From: Paenibacillus radicibacter
GTDB lineage: Bacteria; Bacillota; Bacilli; Paenibacillales; NBRC-103111
NCBI RefSeq assembly: GCF_024721995.1
Contig: NZ_JANQBC010000008.1
Location: 124,001 to 188,000 of the forward strand
Direction: 5' to 3'
DNA length: 64,000 bases
Below, in pieces: positions 17,320-27,645 of the stretch. The notes beneath the pieces are model-generated. The model was not told the DNA's origin. It saw only the letters and a program-made list of their open reading frames with translations, and did no database searches. A program made the translations under genes and the position numbers. The stretch's first letter is position 1; every line of letters begins with the position of its first letter.

Positions 17320-18215
17320 CAGCTCTCCACATCCCCGAATTTTTTCGAAAAGATACCGAACAGTAGAGTGACTCCCAATGTAAAGATCATAATGAGATTC
17401 GCAATCGCGTTACCGTATCCATATTCAGTCTGTTTGAAAGCAACATTGTACATATGCGTTGCCATAACTTCTGTCGAGCTGAACGGTCCGCCATTTGTCA
17501 TAACCAAGATAACATCTAGAGCCTTCATCGCACCTGTAATCGATAGAAGCATGATCACAAGAATAATCGGACGAATCAATGGTATTGTAATTAGTCGAGC
17601 TTTTTGGAAGCCTGTCGCGCCGTCAATTTCTGCAGCCTCGAAAATTTCTTTGGAAATACCAAGGATCGCTGCTAGCACGAGAACAACATAGAAACCTGTC
17701 CACTGCCAAGCGTTGGTAAACAAAATGGCAAGCATTGCTGTACTTTCTGATCCTAACCAGCTGCCTTCAGGAATTAAGCTCTCAAGGCCGACAGCACTAA
17801 ACAGTTTGTTTAACAAACCGATCTCCGGGTGGAACACGACGAAGGAGAATAGAATACCTACTACAGCAGTTGAAAGAATACTTGGTAGGAAAACAGTCGT
17901 TTTGTAGAAACCACGGAATTTCTTCACACCAGATACTAGAATACCTAGTAGAATAATGACTGGGATTTGAATAAATAAAGAGAATAAGATGAAGAAAACG
18001 TTATTAAAGAATGATTTCCAGAAAATTTCATCGTTAGTTAACGCTTTTACATAGTTATCTAGTCCGATAAATACAGGTGTATTCGCACCATCCCAGCTTG
18101 TAAAGCCAGATTTCAATGTGCTAAGTACCGGATAAATAAAGAACATCGTATACAGTAACAGCGTCGGTATTATAAACAAGAAATACGTCAAGGGATTACG
18201 CAAAGTCTTATTCAT
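17319..18215 (-). CDS. Carbohydrate ABC transporter permease, MalF-type (set 2)
   Basis: The second permease of importer set 2, 298 residues, with six membrane helices and the EAA loop EAAEIDGATGFQKARLITIP. It is closely similar to 8900-9793 (shared SGVKKFRGFYKTTVFLPS segment, ITGAMKALD and TNGGPFSSTEVMATHMY). GGAGGTTCAC lies just before ATG 18215. The gap to the upstream binding-protein gene holds a perfect hairpin at 18271-18304. Family assignment is firm; the substrate is inferred only from the adjacent hexosaminidase. Confidence 0.92.
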   Translation of the reverse strand: MNKTLRNPLTYFLFIIPTLLLYTMFFIYPVLSTLKSGFTSWDGANTPVFIGLDNYVKALTNDEIFWKSFFNNVFFILFSLFIQIPVIILLGILVSGVKKFRGFYKTTVFLPSILSTAVVGILFSFVVFHPEIGLLNKLFSAVGLESLIPEGSWLGSESTAMLAILFTNAWQWTGFYVVLVLAAILGISKEIFEAAEIDGATGFQKARLITIPLIRPIILVIMLLSITGAMKALDVILVMTNGGPFSSTEVMATHMYNVAFKQTEYGYGNAIANLIMIFTLGVTLLFGIFSKKFGDVES

Positions 18216-18270
18216 GTGAACCTCCAGTCTCTATCCTGATTTACTCAGGTAAATATTTATTTAAATATAT

Positions 18271-18304
18271 GTAACGGGTATCACCTGGTGGAGATACCCG
18301 TTAC
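18271..18304 (-). promoter_or_regulatory. Intercistronic hairpin between binding-protein and permease genes (set 2)
   Basis: A perfect 12-bp stem GTAACGGGTATC/GATACCCGTTAC with a 10-base loop and no T-run. Its place and arm sequence match 9846-9881, so it probably adjusts the binding-protein to permease ratio. Confidence 0.75.
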
Positions 18305-18338
18305 TTGCTCAGACATGTTTCTTAAAGGAGAATGTGAA

Positions 18339-19682
18339 TTACTTCTTCTCTTTAGCTACTTCGTCTTGAACTTTTTGGATCTTTTCAGCCAGTTTCTCAG
18401 GTGTAATTTTTCCGCCGATCAATTCTTGCATACCTTTTTCAAGAGCGTCACGAACTTTAGCGTGTACAACGGAGTCAAATGCAGGGAATACAGTTTTCGC
18501 TTTACCCATTACACCGCTAATGTCTTTCGTAATTTCTTTCGCGCTTGCAAGCTCAAACTTCATAGCTGGCAACCAGCCTTCTTCTTTGTATTGCTTTTCT
18601 TGTTGGTCTTGGCTCCACATTTGCTTGATGAACTCTTTAACAGCTTTCTTCTCTTGATCGTTTAGTTTCGCGGAGAAACCATAACCGTTGGAGTAAGAAG
18701 CGTTAAGTGCGCCATCCCCAGGACCACCTGTTGATGGGAACGCGAAGAAACCAACTTCTTTGGATACTGCAGTTTTAGTCTCATCTGTGAAGGAACCGCC
18801 AGCCCAGCTTCCGTCGAATGCCATTGCAGCTTTACCAGTTCTGAAGTCGTTCTGACCTTCAGGATAAGCTAGAGACAAAGTACCTTTAGGGAAGTAGCCT
18901 TTCTTGTGAAGTTCGGAGTAGTTAGCGAATGCTTTCACTACGCCAGCGTCTGTCCATTTTTTCGTACCAGCAACGATATCTTCCGTAATGTTGTTTCCAG
19001 CTTCACGTACCCACATCGTGTTCATCATCATGTTGATTGCCCAAGGCTCTTTGGAACCTAGTGCGAATGGAATGATGCCTTTGGATTTCAAAGTCTCAGA
19101 AGCTGCTAGCAACTCTTCGTATGTTTGTGGAACTTTAATTCCATTGTCAGCGAATAATTTCTTGTTGTAGAAAATACCTTCAGCATAACCAGTCAATGGT
19201 AGACCGTAGATTTTACCGTCTACTGTGAACTCGGATAAGCTGTTGTACTTATCTTTAATACCAAGTTCAGTCAAGATTGGAGTTAGATCAAGAAGATTTC
19301 CTGTCTTGGAGAAGTCTCTTGTGTCCGTACCACCGAATAGGTTGAAGATTTGAGGAGGGTTACCTGCTGACATTTCAGCACGAAGTTTTTGGAAACGGTT
19401 AACGTTCTCTTCCATACCTTCAAAGTTAACTGTAAGACCTGGAACAGCCGCTTCTGTCTTCTTCTTCACTTCTTCTAAGCGAGTTAGAGCAGGCTTGTCC
19501 GTATCCTTAATCAAGATGTGACGCAGGTTAATTGTAAATGGCTTACCTGCCTCTTCTGGTTTAGCTGTTTGAGTAGCACCAGGTGTTGTTGCAGCGTCTT
19601 TTGTCTCTTCTTTACCACATGCAGCAAGCGCTGAGGACAATACTAGTAGTAATGCCGTCATGGATACAACTGTCTTTTTCAT
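18339..19682 (-). CDS. Extracellular sugar-binding lipoprotein (set 2)
   Basis: The solute receptor of importer set 2, 447 residues. It has a lipoprotein signal with lipobox LAAC (Cys22), a short Thr/Ala-rich spacer and a family 1 solute-binding fold (GNPPQIFNLFGG, DGKIYGLPLTGYAEGIFYNKKLF, AMAFDGSWAGG). It is paralogous to 9901-11265 but has a shorter spacer. It is the first gene of the operon running through both permeases, the YesM/YesN pair and the hexosaminidase. Upstream lie a GGGAGGTCAC ribosome-binding site, a -10-like TATAAT and a near-consensus CcpA cre site, so glucose repression is likely. Confidence 0.93.
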   Translation of the reverse strand: MKKTVVSMTALLLVLSSALAACGKEETKDAATTPGATQTAKPEEAGKPFTINLRHILIKDTDKPALTRLEEVKKKTEAAVPGLTVNFEGMEENVNRFQKLRAEMSAGNPPQIFNLFGGTDTRDFSKTGNLLDLTPILTELGIKDKYNSLSEFTVDGKIYGLPLTGYAEGIFYNKKLFADNGIKVPQTYEELLAASETLKSKGIIPFALGSKEPWAINMMMNTMWVREAGNNITEDIVAGTKKWTDAGVVKAFANYSELHKKGYFPKGTLSLAYPEGQNDFRTGKAAMAFDGSWAGGSFTDETKTAVSKEVGFFAFPSTGGPGDGALNASYSNGYGFSAKLNDQEKKAVKEFIKQMWSQDQQEKQYKEEGWLPAMKFELASAKEITKDISGVMGKAKTVFPAFDSVVHAKVRDALEKGMQELIGGKITPEKLAEKIQKVQDEVAKEKK

Positions 19683-19737
19683 TTGAGTGACCTCCCAAAA
19701 TTGTTTGTGTTAACTTACAATTTAATTATATTAATTA

Positions 19738-19751
19738 ATATAGCGCTTTCA
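19738..19751 (-). promoter_or_regulatory. Candidate CcpA cre site upstream of importer set 2
   Basis: The minus strand reads TGAAAGCGCTATAT, 13 of 14 positions of the consensus TGWAARCGYTWNCW. It sits next to a 16-bp palindrome (19727-19742) and just upstream of a TATAAT, in a place suited to repression. Confidence 0.5.
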
Positions 19752-19849
19752 CAGGTCTTCATTTCGACAAACAGGGGGGACAATTCTCTTTTCTCTTCCG
19801 ACAAATTGCATTATGATTAGACAGACAAATACGATTATCGGAGGTTTTC

Positions 19850-20767
19850 ATGTTAGGTTTGGTCGTAAACCCGGTTTCAGGTCATGGAAAAGGGAGATAT
19901 GTATGGGATACGGTACGCCAAGAGTTAAACCGTCAAAACATCCTATTTTGCTATAAAATAACGCAGTGTGCTGGTGAAACAACTCTGCTCACGCAGGAAC
20001 TTCTTACTCAAGATGAAATCGATACACTTGTTGTCATTGGCGGTGACGGAACGGTTCATGAAGCTGTCAATGGCTTATATCAAAGTCAGAGGTTAACTAC
20101 GACTCGATTCGGTTTTATACCAGCAGGAACAGGCAATGACTTTGCCAAAGGACATCACATTCCAACCGATCCTCGCAAAGCACTGAAACTTCTATTAGAT
20201 GTACATGTGCCCACACCCATCGATTTACTAGAGTCAGATGGAAATATATCTGTGAACTGTATAGGTGCCGGCTTTGATGCTGTCGTAGCTCGAAATACGA
20301 ATGAAGCGATTCATAAGAAAGCATTTAATCGACTTTCACTCGGTAAAATCTCTTACTTGCTTTCAGCAGCTAAGGCGTTCTTCACGTTCCGACCATTTAC
20401 AGCAACCGTTCAGGTGGATGAGGAAAGCCATCATTTTTCAACCGTATGGATGATTGTCAGCTCGAATATACCTTACTTTGGAGGTGGAATGAAGATCAAT
20501 CCACTTGCAATCTGTGATGATGGTCAAGCAGATGTTATCGTCATTCACTCGTTAAATCGAATGAAACTCGTGTCCATATTTATCTCGATCTACTCCGGTA
20601 AACATATGGAACATCCAGCCGTATCGATATTTAAAGGCAGTCATATCCAGATACATACGCAAGAACCGCACTTTGTTCAAAGCGACGGAGAGATAAGTAC
20701 AGCGCAATCATTAAACATTCGTATCCTTCCACAAGCCCTTCAATTTTTAAAGCCGATTACTATATAA
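19850..20767 (+). CDS. Diacylglycerol kinase catalytic-domain lipid kinase (YegS/BmrU family)
   Basis: A soluble lipid kinase that probably phosphorylates diacylglycerol or a related lipid and so recycles it into phospholipid synthesis. The 305 residues begin with LVVNPVSGHGKG. The nucleotide-binding motif GGDGTVHEAVNGL follows, then FIPAGTGNDFAKG and a C-terminal FVQSDGEIS, all typical of the DAGK/YegS family. The start is ATG 19850, with GGAGG upstream. It is a single gene divergent from the sugar operon and ends in a strong two-way terminator shared with pdhD. It could be the DgkB enzyme or the less well defined BmrU/YtlR type; sequence alone does not decide this. Confidence 0.87.
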   Translation: MLGLVVNPVSGHGKGRYVWDTVRQELNRQNILFCYKITQCAGETTLLTQELLTQDEIDTLVVIGGDGTVHEAVNGLYQSQRLTTTRFGFIPAGTGNDFAKGHHIPTDPRKALKLLLDVHVPTPIDLLESDGNISVNCIGAGFDAVVARNTNEAIHKKAFNRLSLGKISYLLSAAKAFFTFRPFTATVQVDEESHHFSTVWMIVSSNIPYFGGGMKINPLAICDDGQADVIVIHSLNRMKLVSIFISIYSGKHMEHPAVSIFKGSHIQIHTQEPHFVQSDGEISTAQSLNIRILPQALQFLKPITI

Positions 20768-20773
20768 ATTAAC

Positions 20774-20820
20774 AAAAAAACCGCGGTAGAGCCGAACGAA
20801 TCGGCTGCCGCGGTTTCTTA
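20774..20820. terminator. Bidirectional terminator between the lipid kinase gene and pdhD
   Basis: AAACCGCGG..AGCCGA pairs with TCGGCT..CCGCGGTTT around ACGAA. A-runs and T-runs lie on the two sides. Confidence 0.93.
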
Positions 20821-20836
20821 TTTTCAAAAGCAAATA

Positions 20837-22255
20837 TTACTTCGCACCGATCATGTGGATCGGATGACCTAGAGCAACTTCCGCTGCTTCCATCGTAATT
20901 TCACCTAGTGTTGGATGCGCATGGATTGTAAGTGCCACATCTTCAAGTGTAGCTCCCATCTCAATTGCAAGACACATTTCGGAAATCAAGTTAGATGCTT
21001 CAGGACCAATAAGCTGAGCACCGATGATCACGCCTGTGTCTTTGTTCGCGATAATTTTCACGAAACCATCAGACTCATTCATTGCAAGTGCACGGCCGTT
21101 GGCTGCGTAAGGGAATTTACCTACTGCAACGTTAATGCCAAGGTCTTTAGCTTCTTTTTCACTATAACCCACATATGCGATCTCTGGATCAGAGAACACT
21201 ACTGCAGGAATTACTTTATAATCAACTACGCTTGGCAATCCTGCCAGTGCTTCAGCTGCAACTTTACCTTCATAGCTTGCTTTGTGAGCAAGTGCAGGAC
21301 CAGGAACAACGTCACCAATCGCGTAGATGTTCGGATTGCTTGTACGGCATTGTTGATCGACTTCAATAACACCGCGCTCGCCTAGCTTAACACCAGCAAG
21401 CTCAAGACCTAGATCTCCGTCTGTATTCGGACGACGGCCTACTGTTACCAGGCAATATTCAGCAGTAACTTTCTTCTCTTCACCTTTAACAGTGAATGTT
21501 ACAGTTACTTCTTTGTCGTTTTGTTCAGAGCTTTGCGCAAGAGCTTCTGCGAATACATCCACTTTCAAGCGATCCAAGTTTTTCTTAACAAGCTTGGACA
21601 TTTCTGCCTCGGAAGCTGGAAGAATGGACTTAGAACCTTCAAGGATCGTCACTTTCGTTCCGAACTTCGCGAATGTTTGACCAAGTTCAATACCGATGTA
21701 GCCGCCGCCAATAACGATCATGCTCTTCGGAATCTCTTTAAGAGCAAGTGCTTCTGTGGAAGACATAATACGTCCGCCGTAAGGGAATGGCTTAAGTTCG
21801 ATTGGACGAGAACCTGTTGCAATGATGCAATGTTTGAAGCGGTAACGCGGTGCTTCTTGATCATTGAACACACGAGCTTCGTTCTCATTGATGAACATCA
21901 CTTCACCTTGGAACATTTGAACCTTATTTCCCTTAAGAAGACCTTCAACACCGCTAGTTAATTTCTTAACAACGGATTGCTTCCATTCTTGTACTTTAGA
22001 AAAATCTACAGTTACGTTCTCTGCAGATACACCCATTGTATGGGAATGAGTCATGTGCTCATAACGGTGAGCCGCGGAGATAAGTGCTTTGGATGGGATA
22101 CAACCCACGTTCAAACACACACCGCCCCACTCGGATTTATCTACGATTAGAACGCTTTTACCTAATTGTGCTGCACGAATTGCAGCTACGTAACCACCAG
22201 GGCCAGCGCCAATTACCAACACATCAATATCTAAAGAAGCATCGCCTACTACCAT
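20837..22255 (-). CDS. pdhD: Dihydrolipoyl dehydrogenase (E3) of pyruvate dehydrogenase
   Basis: Re-oxidises dihydrolipoamide of the E2 component and passes electrons to NAD+. In 472 residues it has the FAD-binding GAGPGG (16-21), the redox-active disulfide Cys47/Cys52 in CLNVGC, an NAD-binding GGGYIGIELG, a second FAD motif around NIYAIGDV and the catalytic His447 in HAHPTLGE. It is the last gene of pdhABCD, 4 bases downstream of pdhC, and ends at a terminator. Length and motifs are normal. It may also serve other 2-oxo acid dehydrogenases. Confidence 0.97.
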   Translation of the reverse strand: MVVGDASLDIDVLVIGAGPGGYVAAIRAAQLGKSVLIVDKSEWGGVCLNVGCIPSKALISAAHRYEHMTHSHTMGVSAENVTVDFSKVQEWKQSVVKKLTSGVEGLLKGNKVQMFQGEVMFINENEARVFNDQEAPRYRFKHCIIATGSRPIELKPFPYGGRIMSSTEALALKEIPKSMIVIGGGYIGIELGQTFAKFGTKVTILEGSKSILPASEAEMSKLVKKNLDRLKVDVFAEALAQSSEQNDKEVTVTFTVKGEEKKVTAEYCLVTVGRRPNTDGDLGLELAGVKLGERGVIEVDQQCRTSNPNIYAIGDVVPGPALAHKASYEGKVAAEALAGLPSVVDYKVIPAVVFSDPEIAYVGYSEKEAKDLGINVAVGKFPYAANGRALAMNESDGFVKIIANKDTGVIIGAQLIGPEASNLISEMCLAIEMGATLEDVALTIHAHPTLGEITMEAAEVALGHPIHMIGAK

Positions 22256-22259
22256 TGTG

Positions 22260-23552
22260 TTACACCTCCATTAAGAACAGTTCAGGACTTGCCAGCAATT
22301 GTTTAATGTAATTCATGAAGTTTTGTGCTGTTGCGCCATCGATCAAACGGTGGTCAAAGCTTAGGGAAAGTGCCATTACTGGAGCAACAACAATTTCACC
22401 ATTCTTAACTACTGGTTTCTCAGTGATACGACCAGTACCCAAGATTGCAACTTCTGGATAGTTAATGATTGGAGTGAAGAACATACCCCCTGCAGAACCG
22501 ATGTTGGAAATGGAAATCGTGCTTCCCTTCATCTCAGCAGGTGCAAGTTTGCCATCACGACCACGTTTCGCTAGATCAGCAATCGAGGATGCAACATTCC
22601 AGATGTTCTTACGATCAGCTTCATGGATAACTGGAACGATAAGACCGTTGTCTGTATCTGTTGCAATACCGATATCGTAATGTTTTTTGTATACAATTTC
22701 TTGTCTTTCTTCGTCGATCGAAGCATTAAGCGCTGGGAATTCACGGCAAGCCGCAACAAGTGCCTTCACGATGAACGGAAGGTAAGTTACTTTAACGCCT
22801 TTCTTCTCAGCCATTGGCTTCATTTTCGCGCGGAAAGCAACAAGCTCAGTTACATCTACTTCGTCCATAATTGTAACGTGAGGTGCTGTGTAAGCAGATT
22901 TAACCATCGCATTGGAGATCGCTTTACGGATACCTTTGAATGGTACGCGCTCTTCAGCAAGGTTTGCAGCTGCTGGAGCAACTGGTGTGCTTGTTGCTGC
23001 CGCTGGTGCTGCAGTTTCAGTAGCCACTGCTGCTGGAGTTGCAACTGGTGCTACGCCACCCGCTGCGAATGCTGTTACGTCTTCACGTGTTACTTTGCCG
23101 TTCTTGCCAGTAGCAGGAACTTCAGCAATGTTAACACCTTGCTCACGAGCAAACTTACGTACACTAGGTGTAGCTAGAACGTTACCAGATGCTACTGGAG
23201 CTGCAACAGGCGCTGCAGGTGCAGGAGTTGCCGCTGGAGCTTCTACTGCTGCAGGTGCTGGTGCGCTATCATTGCCGCTTGTGTGGTGCATGCTTTCTGC
23301 AGGCAATTCACCTTCAACATCAATTACAGCTACTAGTTCACCGATCGTGCATACTTGGCCGTCTTTAACTAGTACTTCTTTTACCACACCGTTAACTGGA
23401 CATGGTACTTCAACTACTGCTTTATCGTTCTGTACTTCCATCAAGATTGTTTCGTCGTCTACTTTATCGCCAGGTTTGATATTCACTTTCACGATTTCGC
23501 CTTCGTGAATTCCCTCGCCTAGTTCAGGAAATTTATATTGAAAAAGAGCCAT
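22260..23552 (-). CDS. pdhC: Pyruvate dehydrogenase E2, dihydrolipoamide acetyltransferase
   Basis: Core of the pyruvate dehydrogenase complex; it transfers the acetyl group from lipoamide to CoA. The 430 residues have one lipoyl domain (1-78; lipoyl-lysine Lys44 in QNDKAVVEV), an Ala/Pro-rich linker and an E1/E3-binding domain ([13 protein letters not shown] through GKVTREDV). A second Ala-rich linker and the acyltransferase domain follow, ending with the catalytic motif [12 protein letters not shown]. The low-complexity linkers create long antisense frames that are not genes. It lies between pdhB and pdhD in the operon, and the LipL enzyme encoded at 26721-27614 probably modifies its lipoyl domain. 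Confidence 0.97.
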   Translation of the reverse strand: MALFQYKFPELGEGIHEGEIVKVNIKPGDKVDDETILMEVQNDKAVVEVPCPVNGVVKEVLVKDGQVCTIGELVAVIDVEGELPAESMHHTSGNDSAPAPAAVEAPAATPAPAAPVAAPVASGNVLATPSVRKFAREQGVNIAEVPATGKNGKVTREDVTAFAAGGVAPVATPAAVATETAAPAAATSTPVAPAAANLAEERVPFKGIRKAISNAMVKSAYTAPHVTIMDEVDVTELVAFRAKMKPMAEKKGVKVTYLPFIVKALVAACREFPALNASIDEERQEIVYKKHYDIGIATDTDNGLIVPVIHEADRKNIWNVASSIADLAKRGRDGKLAPAEMKGSTISISNIGSAGGMFFTPIINYPEVAILGTGRITEKPVVKNGEIVVAPVMALSLSFDHRLIDGATAQNFMNYIKQLLASPELFLMEV

Positions 23553-23594
23553 GATGGTTTACCTCCCTAATTAAGTCTGTCCGCTTCAAATATT

Positions 23595-24575
23595 CTAGAA
23601 ATCAAGAACACGGTTAATGCCATCAATGATACGTGCTGTAGATGGCAACCAAGCATCTTCGATTTGTGCATAAGGATACACCGTATCTGGACCTGCAATA
23701 CGAAGTACTGGAGCTTCCAAGTGTAGAATTGCTTTTTCATTAATTTGAGCAATAACCTCTGCAGCCGCACCGGATGTTTGCTGTGCTTCTTGTACGATAA
23801 TTGCACGATTTGTTTTCTTGATCGATTCTACAATCGTATCAATATCAAGCGGCATTAGGGTACGAAGATCGATAACTTCCACCTTAATTCCACGTGCTTT
23901 TTCGATTTCCTCAGCAGCTTTAACGGAAGTATGAACCATCAAACCGTAAGTAATAATCGTTACGTCTGCACCTTCACGAACAACATTAGCTTTACCAAGC
24001 TCAACTGTATATTCGCCTTCAGGTACTTCTGCACGGAATGCACGGTACAAGTTCAAGTGCTCCATGAAGAATACAGGATCGTTATCACGAATTGCAGCGA
24101 TCATAAGACCTTTTGCATCGTAAGGGTTGGAAGGAACGACAACTTTGATACCAGGAGTTTGGATCAATAGACCTTCCAAGGAATCTGTGTGAAGCTCAGC
24201 CGCTTTAACACCGCCACCAAATGGTGTACGGAACACGATTGGGGAGTTGTAACGACCACCGGAGCGGTAACGCATACGCGCTGCTTGAACACAGATTTGA
24301 TCAAGTGCTTCATAGATAAAACCAACGAATTGGATCTCAGCAACTGGACGGAAGCCTTGAATACCAAGACCTACTGCCAAACCACCGATTGCGGACTCAG
24401 CAAGTGGTGTATCGAATACACGAGTCTCACCGAATTCTGCTTGTAAACCTTCAGTTGCACGGAATACACCGCCAACGTGACCTACGTCTTCACCGAATAA
24501 AAGAACATTTTTATCTCTAGCAAGCTCAACGCGAAGTGCGTCTTTAATCGCTTGAATCATATTCATTTGTGCCAT
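23595..24575 (-). CDS. pdhB: Pyruvate dehydrogenase E1 component, beta subunit
   Basis: With PdhA it forms the thiamine-diphosphate-dependent E1 that decarboxylates pyruvate and acetylates E2. Its 326 residues carry [20 protein letters not shown] near the N-terminus, the TPP-pocket segment and the C-terminal transketolase fold ([27 protein letters not shown]). It lies 18 bases after pdhA and about 40 before pdhC. Length and motifs are those of the Bacillus enzyme (325 residues). Confidence 0.97.
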   Translation of the reverse strand: MAQMNMIQAIKDALRVELARDKNVLLFGEDVGHVGGVFRATEGLQAEFGETRVFDTPLAESAIGGLAVGLGIQGFRPVAEIQFVGFIYEALDQICVQAARMRYRSGGRYNSPIVFRTPFGGGVKAAELHTDSLEGLLIQTPGIKVVVPSNPYDAKGLMIAAIRDNDPVFFMEHLNLYRAFRAEVPEGEYTVELGKANVVREGADVTIITYGLMVHTSVKAAEEIEKARGIKVEVIDLRTLMPLDIDTIVESIKKTNRAIIVQEAQQTSGAAAEVIAQINEKAILHLEAPVLRIAGPDTVYPYAQIEDAWLPSTARIIDGINRVLDF

Positions 24576-24593
24576 GATTGTTGTGCCCCCCTC

Positions 24594-25688
<1,095 letters not shown>

Positions 25689-25752
25689 TCATTAATTAGG
25701 AAACATGTTCTATCTAGAAGGGTTTAAGCTTTGTTTCCGAAAGCATAAGTTA

Positions 25753-25781
25753 ATTACAACTGATCAAGCGCAATAGCTCAA
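25753..25781 (-). promoter_or_regulatory. Predicted SigA promoter of pdhABCD
   Basis: On the minus strand: TTGAGC (25781-25776), a 17-base spacer and TGTAAT (25758-25753). A perfect 7-bp inverted repeat GCAATAG/CTATTGC with a 17-base gap (about 25770-25800) overlaps the -35 and could be an operator. Confidence 0.55.
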
Positions 25782-25982
25782 TGAAATTAATTACTATTGC
25801 AGTGATTTCTGTTATAGTAACATTATAATCCTGTTTTATAAAAAAGTACACAGTCTTTACCTAGTTATTTGCTAACTTTTATGTCGATGAATAGTACAGT
25901 TTACGAATATCTATAATACAGATTAACGTAAAATCCAAACTATTATACGACACTTTTGTAAAAAATGGAGGTTTCCTACACA

Positions 25983-26711
25983 ATGGACAATGCTTTTTAC
26001 ACGAAACGTACCATCGTCAAACATATCATTCCCTCAAATTACCTTGGGCATGATCGCCCTATTCGGATATATTTACCTCCTGGTTACAACGTGTTATTAT
26101 CATATCCCGTGATTTACTGCCAAGATGGCGAGCAATTCTTTAATTTCGGCCGAATCGCTACTTTCTTAACACAAGGTATTCTTGAAGATGGTATGGAACC
26201 TGCTATTGTCGTTGGTGTGGACGTCGATACCTCCATTCGTACTGCGGAATATGCACCTAATGGTCATCTTCATGCGAACTACTTAAACTTTTTCACCGAA
26301 GAATTAATTCCATGGGTGGAAGAGAACTACCCTGTTCGCACAACTTCAGATGAACGAATCTTAGCTGGAGACTCTCTAGGCGGAACCGTATCCATACACC
26401 TTGCCATCCATTATCGTGACCTTTTTTCCAAAGTAATATCCTTTTCTGGTGCATTTTTTCAAGATACGCGAGAACAATTACAGGAACAAGACGATTTGTC
26501 ATGGCTGAGCCTCTACATGCTAATCGGATTAGATGAAATTGAGGTGGAAACAGAGCGCGGAACGTTTGATTTTGTCGCAGAGAACCGTGCAACGAAGGAA
26601 ATTTTGGAACAAAAAAAAACCAAGCTCCTCTATATCGAGAAGCCTGGTCATCATCTGTGGGGTTTTTGGCAAAAAGAAATGATGCATGCGTTGCAACACT
26701 TCCTAGGTTAG
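25983..26711 (+). CDS. Esterase-type alpha/beta hydrolase (putative esterase family, PF00756-like)
   Basis: A serine hydrolase of the esterase D / enterochelin-esterase-like family; its substrate is unknown. The nucleophile motif GDSLGG is at about residues 121-126, an acidic residue lies in LIGLDEIEVE and the His in KPGHHLWGFW. The N-terminus IRIYLPPGYN is typical. The start is taken at ATG 25983, which has GGAGGT about 10 bases upstream; the ATG at 25965 is part of that ribosome-binding site. It has no signal peptide, so it is cytoplasmic. It stands alone between the divergent pdh operon and the convergent lipL gene, and ends only 9 bases from lipL with no clear terminator between. Confidence 0.85.
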   Translation: MDNAFYTKRTIVKHIIPSNYLGHDRPIRIYLPPGYNVLLSYPVIYCQDGEQFFNFGRIATFLTQGILEDGMEPAIVVGVDVDTSIRTAEYAPNGHLHANYLNFFTEELIPWVEENYPVRTTSDERILAGDSLGGTVSIHLAIHYRDLFSKVISFSGAFFQDTREQLQEQDDLSWLSLYMLIGLDEIEVETERGTFDFVAENRATKEILEQKKTKLLYIEKPGHHLWGFWQKEMMHALQHFLG

Positions 26712-26720
26712 AAGCGTGTA

Positions 26721-27614
26721 TTAGACAGACGGAATATCATACCGCTTGCGTAACTGATCGATCATCGCCTGAACGTCTTGTTCAGAAGGTAATTGTTCCT
26801 GCGGAAGCGGTGTAACTTCCTCATTCGTAAATGCATGAATCGCATGAAGTATTCCCGTATTAAATTGCTCCACTGTAAAGGCGAGCTTCAGCGCTTCGGC
26901 AATCGATATCATTGAATTCTCTTCAACAAGCGGGAATGTCGGCTGAACTACTTCTTCTTCCTTCGACTGAACGACTCCACTTGTAGCCTCATCATAAAAA
27001 GCCCTTGCCTTGGACGCCTTGTCCTGTCCCTTCCCCTCTACAATGACAAAAGCTTGAACCGCAATCGCATGCGTCTGTCTCCGCTGAGCAATTCCGCAGA
27101 ACTTCTGGTCCCCAATACTCAAATCAAAGTCTCCTGGGCAGAACGAGCCGATCACTTCCCCTTTGTTCACACCATCCGTCCAAAATTCTAATGCAGATTG
27201 AATAAACCGATACATTCGTTCAAAATCTTTGCGGAAATCAATATTCCCCTGCGCTTTAGGCGTAATTAGCGTGACATTCACAACACTTGCATCAAGCGGA
27301 ACTGCCGCTCCTCCGGAATTACGCACTGCTACTTGATAACCTTGTCGTTCTAAATTCCCCTTAGCAACAGCCGCATTCGGAAGTCTGCTATCTTTAAGTC
27401 CCATCACGAACGCTTTGGGATGTCTCCATATATGAACAATTGGACTTGCACCTTCACCTACGCGGCGACATAACAATTCTTCTAATGCAAATGGATATAA
27501 AATATCGCTATGACTCAAATCTTGAGAACGATCCAATATGTGAACCTTCCCCAAGCTCGTTTCTATTTCACCCACTACTGCCCATCTCCTCACAACTAAA
27601 CTTAAGTCCATCAC
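26721..27614 (-). CDS. lipL: Octanoyl-[GcvH]:protein N-octanoyltransferase LipL
   Basis: An amidotransferase of the biotin/lipoate ligase fold. It moves octanoyl (or lipoyl) groups from the glycine-cleavage H protein to the E2 lipoyl domains in the Bacillus lipoate route. In 297 residues it shows LGLKDSRLP, RNSGGAAVPLD and the LipL-type catalytic segment GSFCPGDFDLSIGDQKFCGIAQRR with Cys159. LipM enzymes have a different Cys context. The start is uncertain: GTG 27614/ATG 27611 keep the family N-terminus, while GTG 27575 has the better ribosome-binding site (GAGGAG). It is near pdhC, whose product is the expected acceptor. Confidence 0.85.
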   Translation of the reverse strand: MMDLSLVVRRWAVVGEIETSLGKVHILDRSQDLSHSDILYPFALEELLCRRVGEGASPIVHIWRHPKAFVMGLKDSRLPNAAVAKGNLERQGYQVAVRNSGGAAVPLDASVVNVTLITPKAQGNIDFRKDFERMYRFIQSALEFWTDGVNKGEVIGSFCPGDFDLSIGDQKFCGIAQRRQTHAIAVQAFVIVEGKGQDKASKARAFYDEATSGVVQSKEEEVVQPTFPLVEENSMISIAEALKLAFTVEQFNTGILHAIHAFTNEEVTPLPQEQLPSEQDVQAMIDQLRKRYDIPSV

Positions 27615-27645
27615 GATGAAGTCGTGTCCTTATTGTAAGGGATGC

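Noticed and set aside
22912-23508. 198-residue plus-strand frame opposite pdhC
   Set aside because: It is the antisense of the Ala/Pro-rich linkers of PdhC, which gives stop-free shadow frames; it has no ribosome-binding site or known motif.
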